Below are positions 49,685 through 63,278 of a stretch of DNA of 64,000 bases, in pieces. Both the position numbers and the translations under genes were made by a program. This DNA comes from Glossina fuscipes (Eukaryota > Arthropoda > Insecta > Diptera > Glossinidae), in the NCBI RefSeq assembly GCF_014805625.2, contig NW_023998414.1, forward strand, positions 28,101,511 through 28,165,510, in the 5' to 3' direction. The first letter of the stretch is position 1; each line of letters begins with the position of its first letter. The notes under the pieces were generated by a model. The model worked only from the letters and a program-made list of their open reading frames with translations. It was not told where the DNA came from and did not search any database.

Positions 49685-50894
49685 ATATGATTGAGCACAT
49701 TTCACAACAATAGATTTCAACAGATGAAGTTTAAGAGAAATAATTTCCATTCAGCAAAAGCAACGTCTTCTCAAGCTTGTCAAGTCCATTTTTGAAGCGA
49801 GTGTTTGGTTCTCCTTACAAAAAGCCCAGTATCTGTTTGTTGTCGGACAGTGTTCACAATAAAAATTCCGATTTCTTCTATTCAAAGTATCCTACAAGAA
49901 TCGAAACAATTAAAAAGGAAGGATACAAGGAGCGGTGCAGCGCTTACTAAGCTTTTATCGATTTAATAACAGGGGATGGTTTCTTCAAATAGCCGCAGTG
50001 CCACCCGTACACGCCGGGAGTGATTGTTCCGCCACGCGTGATTAGGTGGAATTGAAAAATTAAGCTAGAATGACACACACAAATACACGGCAATTCTTCC
50101 ATGACATTGCATAATAAATCAGTTTTTGCAACAGATTCTGCACTGTTTTCCTAGGACTTACTTACTCCTAGGAGTCACTTACTCCTTCACCCCGTGTTAA
50201 TAGGCGACCTGAAAAAGACGGTTTTTTTAAAGGAGAGAAATGCCCACATTCATCCTGTCCTGCTTAGTTGTTTTTTCGGCCGAGATAATCAATGTCCATT
50301 TATCAGTCAAGACTTGCAGCATTTCTTTTCGAGCCTTTCACATATCAAAACGTGATCGAATCAGTAATTTTCATTCTCTCAACGATCTTCTCGGTCGTTT
50401 TCGATATTTATTCCCCTAAGGTACTCACAATGTCGTCATCAATATCAGAAACTCGTAGAGCTTGAGTTGAATCGATTTTTCAAACTCAAATCTCCATTTG
50501 AAAGCTTACTAAACCAATTCCTAGTTCTTCGAAGACGACGAGCACGATTCAAGTAAATGTCTAAACGGTTTTTTTGCCCACATCCACATCTACAATTCTC
50601 CTGTGCTTTCTAGGCTTAAAAAATATCCGCAAACATAAATGGACTTGTTTCGAATAATATCTAGCAATAAGGCATTATAACATATTATATGTAATGTTTT
50701 CCAAAGAGTGCAAATTTTTAAATAAAACAAAGGGAATTTATTCACTTCCCCTTGAACGCCATCTAAATGAAAATCGAGAGTGAATTGCGCGATTGGCATA
50801 TTACTGCGAAAATTGTCTATAGAAGAAACTTAAACAAGTCGAAAACTTTTGTGTTCGATAGCACTGCTGCTCTTTGAGATAAGCTAAGTTTGCT

Positions 50895-51020
50895 TTTCTG
50901 TGTGCAGCACCCAGAAGTACAAGCCACCATCCATTTTCTCTATCAGTCAAGGATTCTTACAGCGATTAGGCCTAGGTGTCCGTTGGTTGTTGCCCATCGT
51001 TGTCTCTGTCTATTCACAGG
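50895..51020 (+). mobile_element. Possible very old DINE-like fragment
   Basis: Contains GTGTGCAGCACCCAGAAGTA and, further on, TAGGTGTCCGTTGGTTG. These resemble the ACACCCAGAAG box and the GTCCGT tract of the DINE-like copies in this window. No ends are recognisable. Confidence 0.25.
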
Positions 51021-53865
51021 CTATAGTTGAAAGGCTTGATTGATACTTGAAAAATTCAGATAAAAAACTAAAACTAATTACTGCACTTATATACTTAGTT
51101 GTTTTCCAGAGATGTACTAGGAAGAGCGTAGCAATCTACTTGTAGTAGACAAAGGATTGACTAAAAGGCTCATCTAGAAAACATGTGCAAAATTGTTTGC
51201 GTTCGATTAACTAACGCGGCCGCAATTAAATAAAAGTTTCCCAATAATTTTCTGTTGGCTTAAGGTATCTAAGGTTATCTAAGATTCGTCTAAGGAGACT
51301 ATAGATATCTTATGTGCTTTCTTCCGTTTTTTTCTACTATTACTTTCATTACGTCAATTAAGATATTAAAATGGGGCATAGCTGTCCGTCTTTTTCAGTC
51401 CGTTAATCAGTTCAGTTGCAGCAATACCAGAACGCAGTGGAAATTATTAGCACTTGTTGGTGAAGTAGAGAAGCTGAGATATTTACCTTTCGTGATATGA
51501 ACTAAGTAAATTCAGTAACGGTTTAGTTAAGAGAAATGTAGAACTCGTGGAGAATACCAAGCCCAAGCAGATCCTATAACAAAAAAATCTTGAAGCAATT
51601 TCTCAAGGAAAAAAGTTCAACTTGTTTTTATTGCCACTCTCTTTTAGATCACGTATATGAGTTTGTACATGTGTGCGTGTGTGTGTAAATAAACAAATTG
51701 CTTTAGATTTCGCTTTTATAATATTTCTTTAAATGTTTGGATTTTTTCGTCTTTTACTTTTTTTTTCCTCAAGACATTTTTTTCAGTTTTTATTTTGAAT
51801 ACTTTGTCGAAAAATTTGTCAATCATCGTTATTAAAATGAAATGTGTTGAGGTATGACTTGGAAAAATTCAATCTTTTTTTTTTTTGTTAGTTTTACTTT
51901 CTCTTTTTATTTTTGCCCATTTTTTTTTTTTTTTTTTAATGAACATTAATATTTTTGGACATGCGACAACATCCATTAATATGTCTGTGACAACGATTGT
52001 GATTGACATGTGCTGATAAGTAATTTCCTAAAAAAAAAATAAAAAAAAAAATTTATAAAAATTTTATGCTCTCGGCTCCAAACAACACGGGATATAGTAA
52101 ATATTTAGTTGTGCTAATGTTTTTGGGGAAATTTTGCAAAAATGCGGAAAAAGTGAAGAGCGACGTTATGTGGCCTTCAATTATTTTTAATGTCTGGATA
52201 TATGTTTTTTTCGAAAAGAATTTATTATCTTCACTGCTTACTATTAAAAGAGAAGTTACAAGCGATAACTTTGGTAAACTAAATATTAGAGGATCTCTAT
52301 GCATTTAGTCAGCACATATTCGTATAGAGTTATATTTAAGTCGATTATCGCGCGCGATGTTTACAGACCATCGGTTATGGCTAAAATGTTTTATCCCACA
52401 TTCCCTTTAGTCATTTTTAAACTCGAGTTTAATAGTAAACTGAGTTTTTTAACTCCGTTGAAGTCCATACAACAACAAATAAAGCAACAGGCAACAATCA
52501 AGAATAACTTTGCAAGCCACGGCACAGCATTAAATACTCTATATCACTTTGCTTGCTACAGTTATTCATATAATGAGTGGGCGGTGATCGCAAATATAGT
52601 CCGATCCAAATCATAAAATGTGTCCGAATTGATTGCCATGATAAAAGATGGATCTATTTCAGGTCATTCTAGGAGTTGAATACATCCTCACAAATCCATA
52701 TATATATCCTTGTACTACAAGTGTGGTGTAAGGTGTTAGAAATTCACTCTGTACCGTTTTTTATATGACAATTTCACATATTTAAAGTCACTGTGTATCA
52801 TTTTAAAGATACATTATACATATTAAGCTGACATGGCAAGCTACGCTTGCATACCGCTTACTCAATAAGCTCGGCAAATATTTAAAATTCATAACTGACT
52901 GCTTGTAGAAAACCATGGCATACCACACACAACCTTGACTCTATAATTAAAGTTGAAAAGATTTTCAATAGAGACCGACGGCCAGATACTGAAAGATCTG
53001 TCAAGCACACGTTGGCATCAGTATACTGGGATTTCATATCCGACAATTACTGTTTACCAGGCATTGCAGCTTCTAATTACGTATTGTTCTGATGGATGAT
53101 TAACGGTCGAGCAACACCGCCATACCGTCATACGGCGATACACAAAGAAGCTATGAATAGTTTTCAAAAATCTGGGCAAAAGTAGCATCTTAGGATAGCC
53201 GATGCTTCTAATGTGTCTTTGATGCTTTAAAAGTTTTGACCTACGTCTCTCCTCTTCATTCTTGATTCTTTGATTTGACGAAAATTCCAAAACTGAATAT
53301 TTACTCTTCCGTCCACAGATCTATCATTATGTTGCTAAGGACATTATTCAGTATTAGATTATATACGTTTGCAGTTGTGTGTACTACAAGCACTACTCTA
53401 TTGATTACTAATTACTTTGATTGTGGATTTTATGCTATTTCTTCTATGTCTATGTCTTCCTCAAAATATCAATTTTTTCGCTATCTTCTTATGAAACCAT
53501 CTTGAAAAGATTTAGAGAAGAACTCTTGAGAGATAGAAAGAAATATTTGTATAAGTGCGTCAAGTCTGAATTCTATGAAAGAGTTAATCTTTTTCATTTT
53601 TCAAAGCTCATTGAAAACGTATATGTCTTTCTTTACCGCGGCTAGCGAACCGATAAGCGAAACGATGAAAAGCGAAATTTTCCTTCAAATGCACAATAAA
53701 TTGCACGTAATTAAAAGTGACATGTTTATCTTTGCCCTCTAGTTCGTCCCGGCAATGATTGACTTTAGCAGTTGACTTTTTTCGCGAGCCTAGAAATATT
53801 TATATGTATATGTAATTAAAAGCATAATTCGACTCATTCACATAGACAAATGACAAGGCACATAG

Positions 53866-53930
53866 ATACATATATATATATGCATACATAAATACATAAA
53901 TGCATGCATGCATACATACACATATAACCT
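53866..53930. repeat. (CATA)n/(TGCA)n mixed repeat
   Basis: Short TA array, then CATA and TGCA units. Confidence 0.9.
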
Positions 53931-54599
53931 CCATTGGTAATTGTATCATAAATCCATTCAAAGTTTGGGAAATTCTCAAAAGTTAGCAACACAACAAGTT
54001 GTGTGTTATACACAAAAAGTATTTTCCTCGCACGTTGTTATGCCTAAAAAAATTAAATGCGTTATTTATAAACTAAACAAAGTGAAATAATATAAACAAC
54101 ATAAAATGTTAAGCGAAAGCATCGTTTAATAAAAAAATTGAAAAAGAATTCAAGTCATTCAAAAAGATTTAGAAAAGCACCTGGTTTTTGTCATATGGCG
54201 CCTTAAAAATTTTATCGAAAATGCTCACACAATTCTAATTTTACTTAATTGTCCAAACATAATATACACGAAAAAGTTCAAATTGGAAAAGAAATATAAA
54301 AATTTATATTCGCCTACGGAAAGCATGTTTGATATCAACCTCCTTAAGCGAATATGGAAATGTTGCAGAGTTTTCTTAATTGCTCGCGCATGGATCGCAC
54401 AAGTGGGAACGTTTTTGCTTCGCATTTAAAATGCGACTCGAAAAAATTTTGGAACAAATTTTTTAATGAACGCCCTTTTGCTATAATAATTTGAAGGCAT
54501 TCACTTCTTCTACAACAATTGCACAGCACATTGATAGCATTTTTTGAGAATGATTCATGTCCTTTTTTCATATTTAATCTGACTACTTTAGCTAAGACC

Positions 54600-54725
54600 A
54601 TATATGGCAAGCAACAATTCCTATAGTCGATGGGCAAATGGACAAACAAATATAATTTAAAATAATTTTTTGCTTATGTGAAGCTACGCTTTATATATAT
54701 ACAACCGTCTTTTGGTGATGGGTAT

Positions 54726-54727
<2 letters not shown>
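54600..54727 (-). mobile_element. Terminal fragment of a DINE-like element
   Basis: The plus strand carries CTTTTGGTGATGGGTATAAA at its right edge. On the minus strand this is the family's 5' end, as in the copy at 31560-32220. A GTTTGTCCATTTGCCCATCG block follows about 100 bases in. The end abuts an A run of about 26 bases at 54726-54751. Confidence 0.5.

Positions 54728-54751
<24 letters not shown>
54726..54751. repeat. A26 homopolymer at a DINE-like terminus
   Basis: About twenty-six A directly following GGGTAT of the element end at 54600-54727. Confidence 0.95.
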
Positions 54752-54758
<7 letters not shown>

Positions 54759-56112
54759 CTTCGTGATTATCTCCAGAAAAATTACATAATTTTTATAAGC
54801 CAGCTATTAGATTACAGGGAAGATATTGCCTTCATATATTTGTATACATATATATGTTCATGTATGTGTGTATATGCGTCTACGTTTGTACGCGTGGATA
54901 TTAAAACAGGTGGTCAAATAGAGCATATCTCCATATCAGTATTATAACTAACCGCAGCATATTTTATAAGCGCGTATATGAAGTATGGTATTGCGGTAGT
55001 AAACAACCACAAATAACTGTATTTTGTATATAATAATAAGTGTATATAAGCGTGCAAGTGTGTAAGCGTGTAAAGAAGTTGATGATTACAAGACCACTGA
55101 CCATAAAGTATGTTCATGTGAAATATGGTTTTTATAATCTTCTGCTAGTCAGTCAGTCAGTCAGTCAGTCAGTCAGTCAGTCAGTCAGTTACTCAGTTAG
55201 CTCTTACTTATTTAAACATTCGGTGCAGGAGAAACAATTAAAGAAGAAAATGCAAATTCGTTTTTTTTTTTCCCCCTAAATGGCTCCCATAACTTCCCAC
55301 TGCCAACAGATCGCTACCGTTGATGATAATGTCTAATGGGGATATGTCGCTTCCATATTCTTATAATCAGACCCGTGTTGTTTTTATGACTTTTTTAACA
55401 AAAAAAAAAAAAAAAAATTATAATTTTTATGACCACAACCGAAAAATAAAAATAAACTAAGTTTGTAATGTTGACTATAATACGCAAATGTAAATAAACC
55501 CTGCTATGCATATGTATACGTTGTTAGTTAGTCCAAAAGATATATTAAGCTTAAAATCAAAGATAGGTTTAGTTCACAATAAATCTCATCGAGCAGTACA
55601 TTATCGAAATGAAACGAGTTTACAAGTTTTTATATCTGAAAGTTTCAATACTTTTCAGACTAACGATATTTCGTATTCCTTTATGCCTTTTGAGGCTCGC
55701 TCGCTCCAGTTCGATGTTTCACCTTATGCACGTCTATCGCATTCCATCAGGTGTTGTAAACTAAGAAAATCTTCGATTAAAATTTCAATTTCATCCACTT
55801 CCCCAATAAGCTAATAAGGTAGAGCGGAAGCGATTATTATCGTAGTTATCGTCTCGACAAATGCCCAATTGAAAGTCTTATCAAATCGGAATGGATGCAA
55901 ACGGATGCACAATATATCAAATATTATGCTTGTGTACACGAAAGGATTAGCGAAGACTTCAATTTATCGAATTCGCCAGTTTCCAGGGAACAAAGCATCT
56001 TTGTGATGATTTTGCAGTGAGCACGCTTATCGTCCCTTTTTCGGTGCCTTCCATGTCATTTTTTAAAAGGCAACTCACGCAGCATATGTCCGCTACATAA
56101 TTAAGAAAAATT
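54752..56112. other. Non-coding DNA upstream of the candidate signal-peptide exon
   Basis: Contains the (AGTC)n array. A 102-codon frame at 55506-55814 has no recognisable motif. 55500-56112 is low in simple repeats. Confidence 0.5.
55147..55189. repeat. (AGTC)n tetranucleotide array
   Basis: Ten perfect AGTC units with decaying units on the right. Confidence 0.97.
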
Positions 56113-56212
56113 ATGGCTAGAACAAGTGAGATAGAGATAGCATTGTCTGTGGCTCGAGCAATTTGCATATTGAGTGCATTTGTGTCGGTGCAACCACAGC
56201 CTGAGTGCATTG
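56113..56212 (+). CDS. Candidate first coding exon with signal-peptide-like sequence
   Basis: I cannot name this gene and the call is speculative. ATG at 56113-56115 has A at -3 and G at +4. The 33 codons begin MARTSEIEIALSV, continue through a hydrophobic run ICILSAFVSV (residues 17-26), and then QPQPEC, which looks like a signal peptide ending near a Gln/Pro-rich mature start. An Arg at residue 15 interrupts the core, which weakens the case. The frame ends in phase 1 at CATTG/GTAAGA, a strong donor, and the local GC is higher than in the flanks. No matching acceptor or downstream exon was recognised in the remaining 7.8 kb, so the rest would lie in a far exon or the call is chance. A competing minus-strand frame of 83 codons covers the same bases. 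Confidence 0.2.
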
Positions 56213-57057
56213 GTAAGACGTTTCATCGCTTTTACTTTTACGGCATTACTCTGCCCAAAAAGTAATCAAAAAAAAAAATAAAATAAATTTAGATATAATT
56301 AGATTGGATCTATGATATCTGATTTTAGTAAACAGTACGCTGGGAGGTACGGTAGGGGCGGTATTAATTGCAACCCCCTACGTACACTAAATCCATAGGA
56401 AATTCTTAATAAATTTAGTTCTGCTCACATATTCGCCAGTTATTGATGTGAACAGTTTTCTCTCATTCTCACATTGCAAATATGAAAAGTGAAACCTAAA
56501 AAAAAAAAAAAAAAACAATGAACTTTTCGAGTAAAATCACAACGCAGAGAAGATTGGCGGTATTGGCGGTAATTGACGAAATTTGAATGACAAAATATTG
56601 CCTGCTATGTTTGTGTGTTGGTCATCCAAGATTCGTCGTGAATGCTGGTCGTTGTTTACTTCAAGCCGTTGCCTATGAGAACCTAATACCGCTTCTGTGT
56701 ACAGCATGTACATAAATAAATCTTTTGTTTCATTTGTTGATGTTGTTCGAAGCCAAAGAGGGCGTTATAAGTGCATAGGCGCGTTACACTCAAACTCTCT
56801 CTCTCTTTGAAACTTTTTTTCAACTTTAATTTCTCTGCTTCCATCTCCTCGTTGTTTTTTTCTTTACATAATTTAAGAGAGCGCTCAGAAAACGCAAAAG
56901 TACAACTTTTTTTTTTTTACCGCTTGCTTATGCTGTGTACATTACAAGTATGGCTTTGACCATTCACGCTGTTCTAAATTTTACGCCATATTGAACCTGA
57001 TTATAGCTGCCAGTCTTTTATTGTGTACAACAGTACCTTATTAATACTTTTTTGCTT

Positions 57058-57195
57058 TGGTTGTTGTTGTTGTTGTTGTTATTGTTGTTGCTGCTGTTGT
57101 TGCTGTTGCTGTTGCTGTTTGGTTGTAATTCTTTTTTCTTTTTTCTTTTTTCATTTTTTTTTTTCTGTTTTTTTTTTTCTCTCTGTTTTTTTTCT
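57058..57195. repeat. (TTG)n/(CTG)n array followed by a T-rich tract
   Basis: TTG units at 57058-57120 drift into CTGTTG, then a T-rich block with C and G interruptions to 57195. Reading frames across it (poly-Cys, poly-Leu or poly-Asn) are artefacts. Confidence 0.95.
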
Positions 57196-60100
57196 ACAGT
57201 TTCGATCAGTTGCATATACAAAACAAGTACATACTCGACAGTTGAGTAAAATTACGAAATACATATAAAACATGGCAGGACTTTTTAAAATGCAAACAAC
57301 CAATACACAGACACAAGCACTATTGTGTATATTCCTGCAAAGCCTTTGTGGGCATTAAACAAAAAATTGAACGAACGAGCGAACAAGCATAAAATTTTGT
57401 GCAAAAAGGCAAACTTTTTAATTAGCATTAAGAAGTTTACGTTACTTTGCAGCAGTCTCTGAAAAATGCGAAAACAAAACACACTCCGTATACAGTGAAA
57501 TCTCATAAGAATGATCAATTCAAAATCCTTGAAATCGATTGCCCATCTGATAGGGATCCTTCAATAAAAATATTTGACTTTAAACATATATGTGGATTAG
57601 GGAATCTTCAACTGTTATCCGTCTTCTTTATGTGGGAGTGTGAAGATTTCTAAACTCGAATCTATTATCGGAGGCTGGCCGCTTTTAACAGACTTCACTG
57701 TTTTATATTCTTTGAATAAGTCAAGCAATTATTAAGGATTTTAATCGAATCCAGGTGCACCTATTACAGACTAAATTAATGCACAATAGATATCGTCTCC
57801 AAATGAATAAAAATGGGCCAGAATCGAGAAGACTCATTTTATTAATTCAAAATTCAATACTTCTTCGAAGGTTTTTTTAGATTTCTGTTTTTTATTTAAG
57901 CGAAGATTTAAGAGCCATGTTTTGCTTCCCGCATATAGTTTCTGGCCTATAACAAAATTGAATAATAGTTGAAGACCTAAATAGAAACTTGGTCAGTTAG
58001 TTCAAACTTTAAACTTTCATTACGGGATTTCGATCAATGTATGTAGTTTGTAACTTCGTCTCAAAATTCACTTTTGCGTCATTTATTCTTCACAATAAAG
58101 TTATGATATTTTGTCACGGGATTTTTACGACGGGAAAAGAAGACTCGAGTCGATGTCAGAAAATCTTGAGATGTTCACTTTAAATTTCACTTCCGCCCGA
58201 CACACGAATTATCATATCGAATACATCCTCTCCCTCGCTCCCAAGCGATAACTTACACCTAGCTTATGTACTGTTACTGTTAGTGCTTTCAATAAATCGC
58301 AGAGTATACGTTTTCCTATACTTGAAGCCTGTCTCAGATCCAAATGATAATTGGACGAGTACGAGTTAGGTTTCTTTCTTGTCAACAACTTTTTCGATTC
58401 AAATTTAGTTTGGGATCGGAATTAAGCTTCCCCTTGTCAGTCTTGGAACTTTAATTAGGGCAGTAGTTGCGAGCAAAATGAAAAATTTAGTATTCCCCTC
58501 GTCATTAGTAGCGAATATGAAAAATCATATTTTTACAAAAAGAAATTTTAAAAATCTGAAATTGAAGTATGATGCAAAAAATTGCACAAAACAAAACAAT
58601 TATTCATAATTTCTTACTTATTCCGTCCTTTAATAATTTAGCAAAATACTTTGCATAGAATAATAGAAAATAGGGTTTTTTTAGTTTGCACTAAGTACCA
58701 CATAATAGAGTCAACAATTATTATATAAAATTTTTTAAATAATGCCATTACAATAAGTGATGAATAGTAAGTGAGCAAGAAGAAGCATACTTTACGATTC
58801 ACATTGGGAACGATATCATACTTCATTGGCTACAGTTGCTTAGCCGATTCTTAATCAATCGATCAATTATTATATTCATTCCGGTTGATCGATAATAGTG
58901 TTGGAAGTGTGAGGGAAGCTGAGGCTGATGTCACGACATATTTGATTTATGTTACATGCGTGTTACAAAAGACTGCAAATATGTTAAATGAAATATTTTT
59001 CTCACACTTGCACAAATATTGTATATATTTTAGGATTGATAGTGTCATGTTTTGCTCTCGTGCGTCCGACCGAATTGACCGGACATTGTTGAATCACAAA
59101 ATTTTTAAGCCTTTTGGGTGAACTTTTTTGTGACCTTGTAATCCTTTTCGACAAATCGTAATCAACGAATCTGTAAATGATTTAAGCAATGGAGAAAAGA
59201 TGTCTTGCAGGCAGAGATGCATCATCCATTTATTGTTACATTCACTTTTGCATTGAAAAACATTTTAATAATAATTTCTTTTGATCCGTTTTTGATTTTC
59301 CATTTTTGGCTTTAGTTCATTTTCGATGCAACGTTCAGGATTTAATTTAATATTTCAATGTCATGTTCATGGCTTCGTATCTTAAGCAATAGAAATCATT
59401 TGCGAAGGATTAGGAAATTTCTCTTTAACATGAAAAATCCCAAAATTCATTGAAAATGAATCATACACGTCTACGATCGTTAGCCTGAAATTAGGCAAAA
59501 ATATTAATAGAAAAATTACCTTTCACTTCAAAAAGAAAGACTTATCTGCGGTTTATTTTTTTATAAAATCCCGATATTTTTTGATCAACATAGTCAGAAT
59601 TACCTGATTCTTCATGTTCTAAGAAAATCTTTACTTGCTTCAAGAATGCATTTAAATTCAAGAAAGAGATTTCGAAGGTCCCTGAACGTTTATCGTGAGT
59701 GGAAGTTTTGAGTTGGATGGTAGATATAAAAGACCAGGAACGGCTTTTTTGCGATTTCCAAGTTCAAAGTTAAATTTACTTTAAAACGAAATATGAAGAA
59801 TTGCTTGCGTAACCCGATCTTTATTAATTGCAGATGCATTAAAGGACTCGGTAAGTAATTTTATCACATTCCAGATTTTCTGCTATTATGGACATGCGGC
59901 TCAGACATGGCATTTAGCTTAGATATGACAATCAACGCAAAAAGTTTGAAATATCTTATCTCAATTTTTTATATACTCTATTGGATAAGCCATTAACAAA
60001 ATTAAAACAGATAGGTTAACATGCGTAAGTTGGTATAGCACGAAGATGCCATAAGCCACTGTCGTAAAAATTTCCGAGAGTCAATTATAGTTTGTCTTTG

Positions 60101-60581
60101 GTACTTGAATATACTTCGATATATGCACATGTGGGGTTAACATATCACGTATATTGTACCTACAATTAAATTTATTTTCTACCTAAATGCTTTCAGTTCA
60201 CCACACGTGACAGCTATCGCTGTTGAAAGCCGGCATCCTATAAAAATAGTTCCCGTCAAATCGTAATTTCAAAAAATATTTCTTACATAACTTAGTGTCG
60301 CTTACAATTACCTTTCATGTTAGCCTTTACTTTAACTAACGGTGATAGTAAGTGCATTTTAATTAACGTATGCTATTCAGAAGCATGACTTTCTTGTAGA
60401 CATACTGTAATAAATTGCTCAAGTTATTGGAGGATACAGTTTGCATTAATGCTTAGTTACTGAAAGGCAATCATAGTCGTGATATCGGGTCATATCGAAG
60501 GAAATTTCTGCAGTCAATATCAGATATTTTTCTATATTGCATTTTCAAAAAATTGCCTTGCGTTTGAACGAAGGTTCATTT

Positions 60582-60583
<2 letters not shown>

Positions 60584-60614
<31 letters not shown>
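60584..60614. repeat. (TA)n microsatellite
   Basis: Uninterrupted alternating A and T. Confidence 0.96.
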
Positions 60615-60618
<4 letters not shown>

Positions 60619-60847
60619 TTTGATCAAAAATTTCATTTCTCTTTGCCGTAATTTTGCAAAAGCACTTTTTGGTGAACGTCGTTCCCTTTTGTTGTTTGCA
60701 TAATTACTTAATTGCTTTCGGCTCTGTACGCATTGTTACTTAAACTTTTTTATTTTCTTCTTTTATTTTTATTTTTTTTTTTTAATCCCCATCTTGCTGT
60801 AGTCTCTTTAACTAAATTCACCAACAAAGCTCCCAAGCGTCCTGTTA

Positions 60848-60891
60848 CGTTGTTGTTGTTGTTATTGTTGTTATTATTGTTGTTGCTATTG
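60848..60891. repeat. (TTG)n microsatellite
   Basis: TTG units with ATT interruptions; encodes poly-Asn on the minus strand only by composition. Confidence 0.95.
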
Positions 60892-62929
60892 TCTATTACA
60901 TTTAACATCTTTGCAATTAGGATAACAACAGTTTCTTTCCTTTTGAATGAGAGCATGTTTTAACCCTTGCATTATAAAAATGTTAACATTTTTTATTATT
61001 ATATAGCATTCTTTAAGAAGAGAAGCGAAAAAAAATAAATAAATAAAAAAATCAATGTCGTCTGTCATATTAATATAATCTATTTAATAGTTTAAAAGTT
61101 TAAAATAATAAAAGTTTATATTCTATGAAATTTCCTATTGTGACCGTTCGTTCGCTAGCGCCACCAGTCAGCCTAATGTACTTTTTACGATTATTGGGAG
61201 CGCCGTTGCTTTAGATTAATAATTATTTTGCCATTTCTGCGGCTACTTTTTTAAATAAATCCTAACATTATGCTTTAGTTTTTCCTTTAAAAATATTTTC
61301 TAAGATTGAAACAGTGGTTGATTCCTTTTTTTTTTTTTTTTTTTGTTTTGTTCTTCTTTTTCCTTTTTCTTTTTTTAATGTGCAAAAATCTAAGAAAATG
61401 TAGTAATTTACCGTTAATGTTAATGCGTAAATTCCAAAATTCCATTAAATTGTGTGTAATTAAATGTCGTTTACTTGGGGTCACATTAAAAAGCAAATAA
61501 ATCAAAAGGTAAATATATATATATAATTTGTTTTAAACTGGAAAGGGGAAGGCTACGACGCAACGACTGCGAAACACAACCTTTCAGCTAAAAGCTGCAT
61601 AAAATGATGCGAACGTTCTTTTGGGAAAGAAAGCGAAGGCAAAACTTTAAAGAAATTTAATTGATTGAAAAATTTATGCTTCACGGCTGTAAAACGAAAA
61701 AAAAAAAAAAAAAATCACGAAACAAACAACACAAGTCCAAGGTAAGACCAATTACGTCGTGTGGCGGTCTTGTGCTCTATTGTGCTCTCTAATGTCATAC
61801 GCCGAAGTAAGAGGACAACGCAATCTTTTTCTTTTTTTTTTATGGTTTTCGCTGTAAAACAAACTCAACATAAATCGTAATTTGCTTGTTTTGATACCTA
61901 ATGGTTACATTATTCGCATGCGATTGTGGATGTTAGTGTTTTTTTGGGAATGAAAAAATCTGTTAAAAACAGCAAAAAAAAAAAAAACAAAAACAAAAAC
62001 ACGAATATAGAATTATATTTGGTTTAGGTCGAATTTTTCAACACCCATCACTAACTGATCTGCAAAGGACTACTCTATCGATATATTAATCTTATATCAT
62101 ATCATGCAATATTGTACACATTTCGAATTCTATATACAATCGAATTCTATACAATCTAGGAGCATTTCGTAATTAATTCTAAAAATTAAAAGATATATGT
62201 ACATAATCGGCGTTCATTCACTTGTGAATTATGGCAAATCATGATTGCATCCTTGCTACGATTCAATTGATTTTCGAACTTTAAATGTGATCTTTGTTAA
62301 TGAAAAAGATCAAATAGCTCCAACATTTCAATATGTGCGCGACGTTGCTGAACGATTAAGCAAATTTTTTAATTTAATATGACAAAAGTGATAAAAACCA
62401 TAAGCGTCCCGACCAAACTACAAGTAAAGAGAAACTTTCGTGTTCGGACAGACATCCATTATAGATGCTAGCCAAAAATAAACAACATACTTTATATTCT
62501 ATATTTCTGATGCATAATTCTAAGCGTTACAAATATTTTCCAAATATACTGTACCGCCATTGATTGTAATAAAAATTGTTTATTCATATGCCTTGTGGTT
62601 GCGTTTTATATACAAAGTTAATTTTCCCTTTAAAAGCAAATAAAAAAAAAAAAAAAAAAAAACGCTTTCACACAATTCCACACATTAATCACGCTTAAAT
62701 TTAATTGAATATAATGTCACTTGCAATAAGTGCTAAATTGCAACAACAACTTGAAAAAATAAGTGTAGCTTAACTCGAAATGTTTACCAAACACAACATT
62801 TTCCAGCTCTTTGCGTGTGGATGAAGACCAAGCGCGTAATTCACAAAGCTATATATATTTATATCAAATATGCGCATATATATACATATATCATATATAA
62901 CATATATATCATTTACAGGGATCATAAGA

Positions 62930-63255
62930 ACATTCCATTACATCTTTTACCGCATTTTTTGTGTTATTCCCAATCCCACTGATAATGGTAGTCAGAAGTG
63001 CAGCAAGTGATGATGAAATGCCATTGTTGTACACCAGCAGACCAGACGGCCAGAGTTTATCGATTGCATGCCGTTTTTAGGAAACTCTGCATATACTAGT
63101 CCTGGCAATCGCTGAGAACAAAACATTTTTAACAAGAGTTTTCCATTTTTTTTGCAATTCCTGATCCCGCAATTTTCATCCAAAGTGTCTTGAAGAGCTT
63201 GCCTTAAACTTTTGCCATACTTTGGCCATTTTTTCGCTTGATAGAGTCATTGATT
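62930..63255 (-). other. Decayed coding-like tract beside the mariner remnant, family unknown
   Basis: On the minus strand this stretch keeps long open pieces in different frames: one reads KKWPKYGKSLRQALQ and onward, another ELQKKWKTLVKN, a third LLVYNNGISSSLAALL up to a TGA. The pieces look like a frameshifted protein remnant, but I cannot assign a family. It lies just past the mariner transposase stop, so it could be mariner 3' sequence, a second transposon or a broken host gene. Confidence 0.3.
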
Positions 63256-63278
63256 GAGAAAAATTGATGCAATATATC

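Larger units (their letters stand above)
47863..54599. other. AT-rich non-coding DNA
   Basis: No gene seen over 6.7 kb. Contains (GA)n, (CT)n, pentamer and CATA repeats, a less AT-rich patch at 49980-50045, and T tracts at 49161 and 51921. Frames of 80-105 codons at 52053-52616 overlap on opposite strands and have no motif. Confidence 0.6.
56213..62929. other. AT-rich non-coding DNA
   Basis: No gene seen over 6.7 kb apart from listed repeats. CAG + 17 bases + GTAAGT at 59831-59856 mimics a micro-exon. T tract at 61328-61344 and A21 at 62642-62662. Confidence 0.6.

Noticed and set aside
57018..57268. Poly-Cys, poly-Leu and poly-Asn frames on both strands
   Set aside because: They are translations of a (TTG)n/T-rich tract in different frames; no start context or flanking coding sequence.
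59834..59850. 17-base micro-exon between CAG and GTAAGT
   Set aside because: Both sites are good, but several such pairs are expected by chance per strand in AT-rich DNA of this length.
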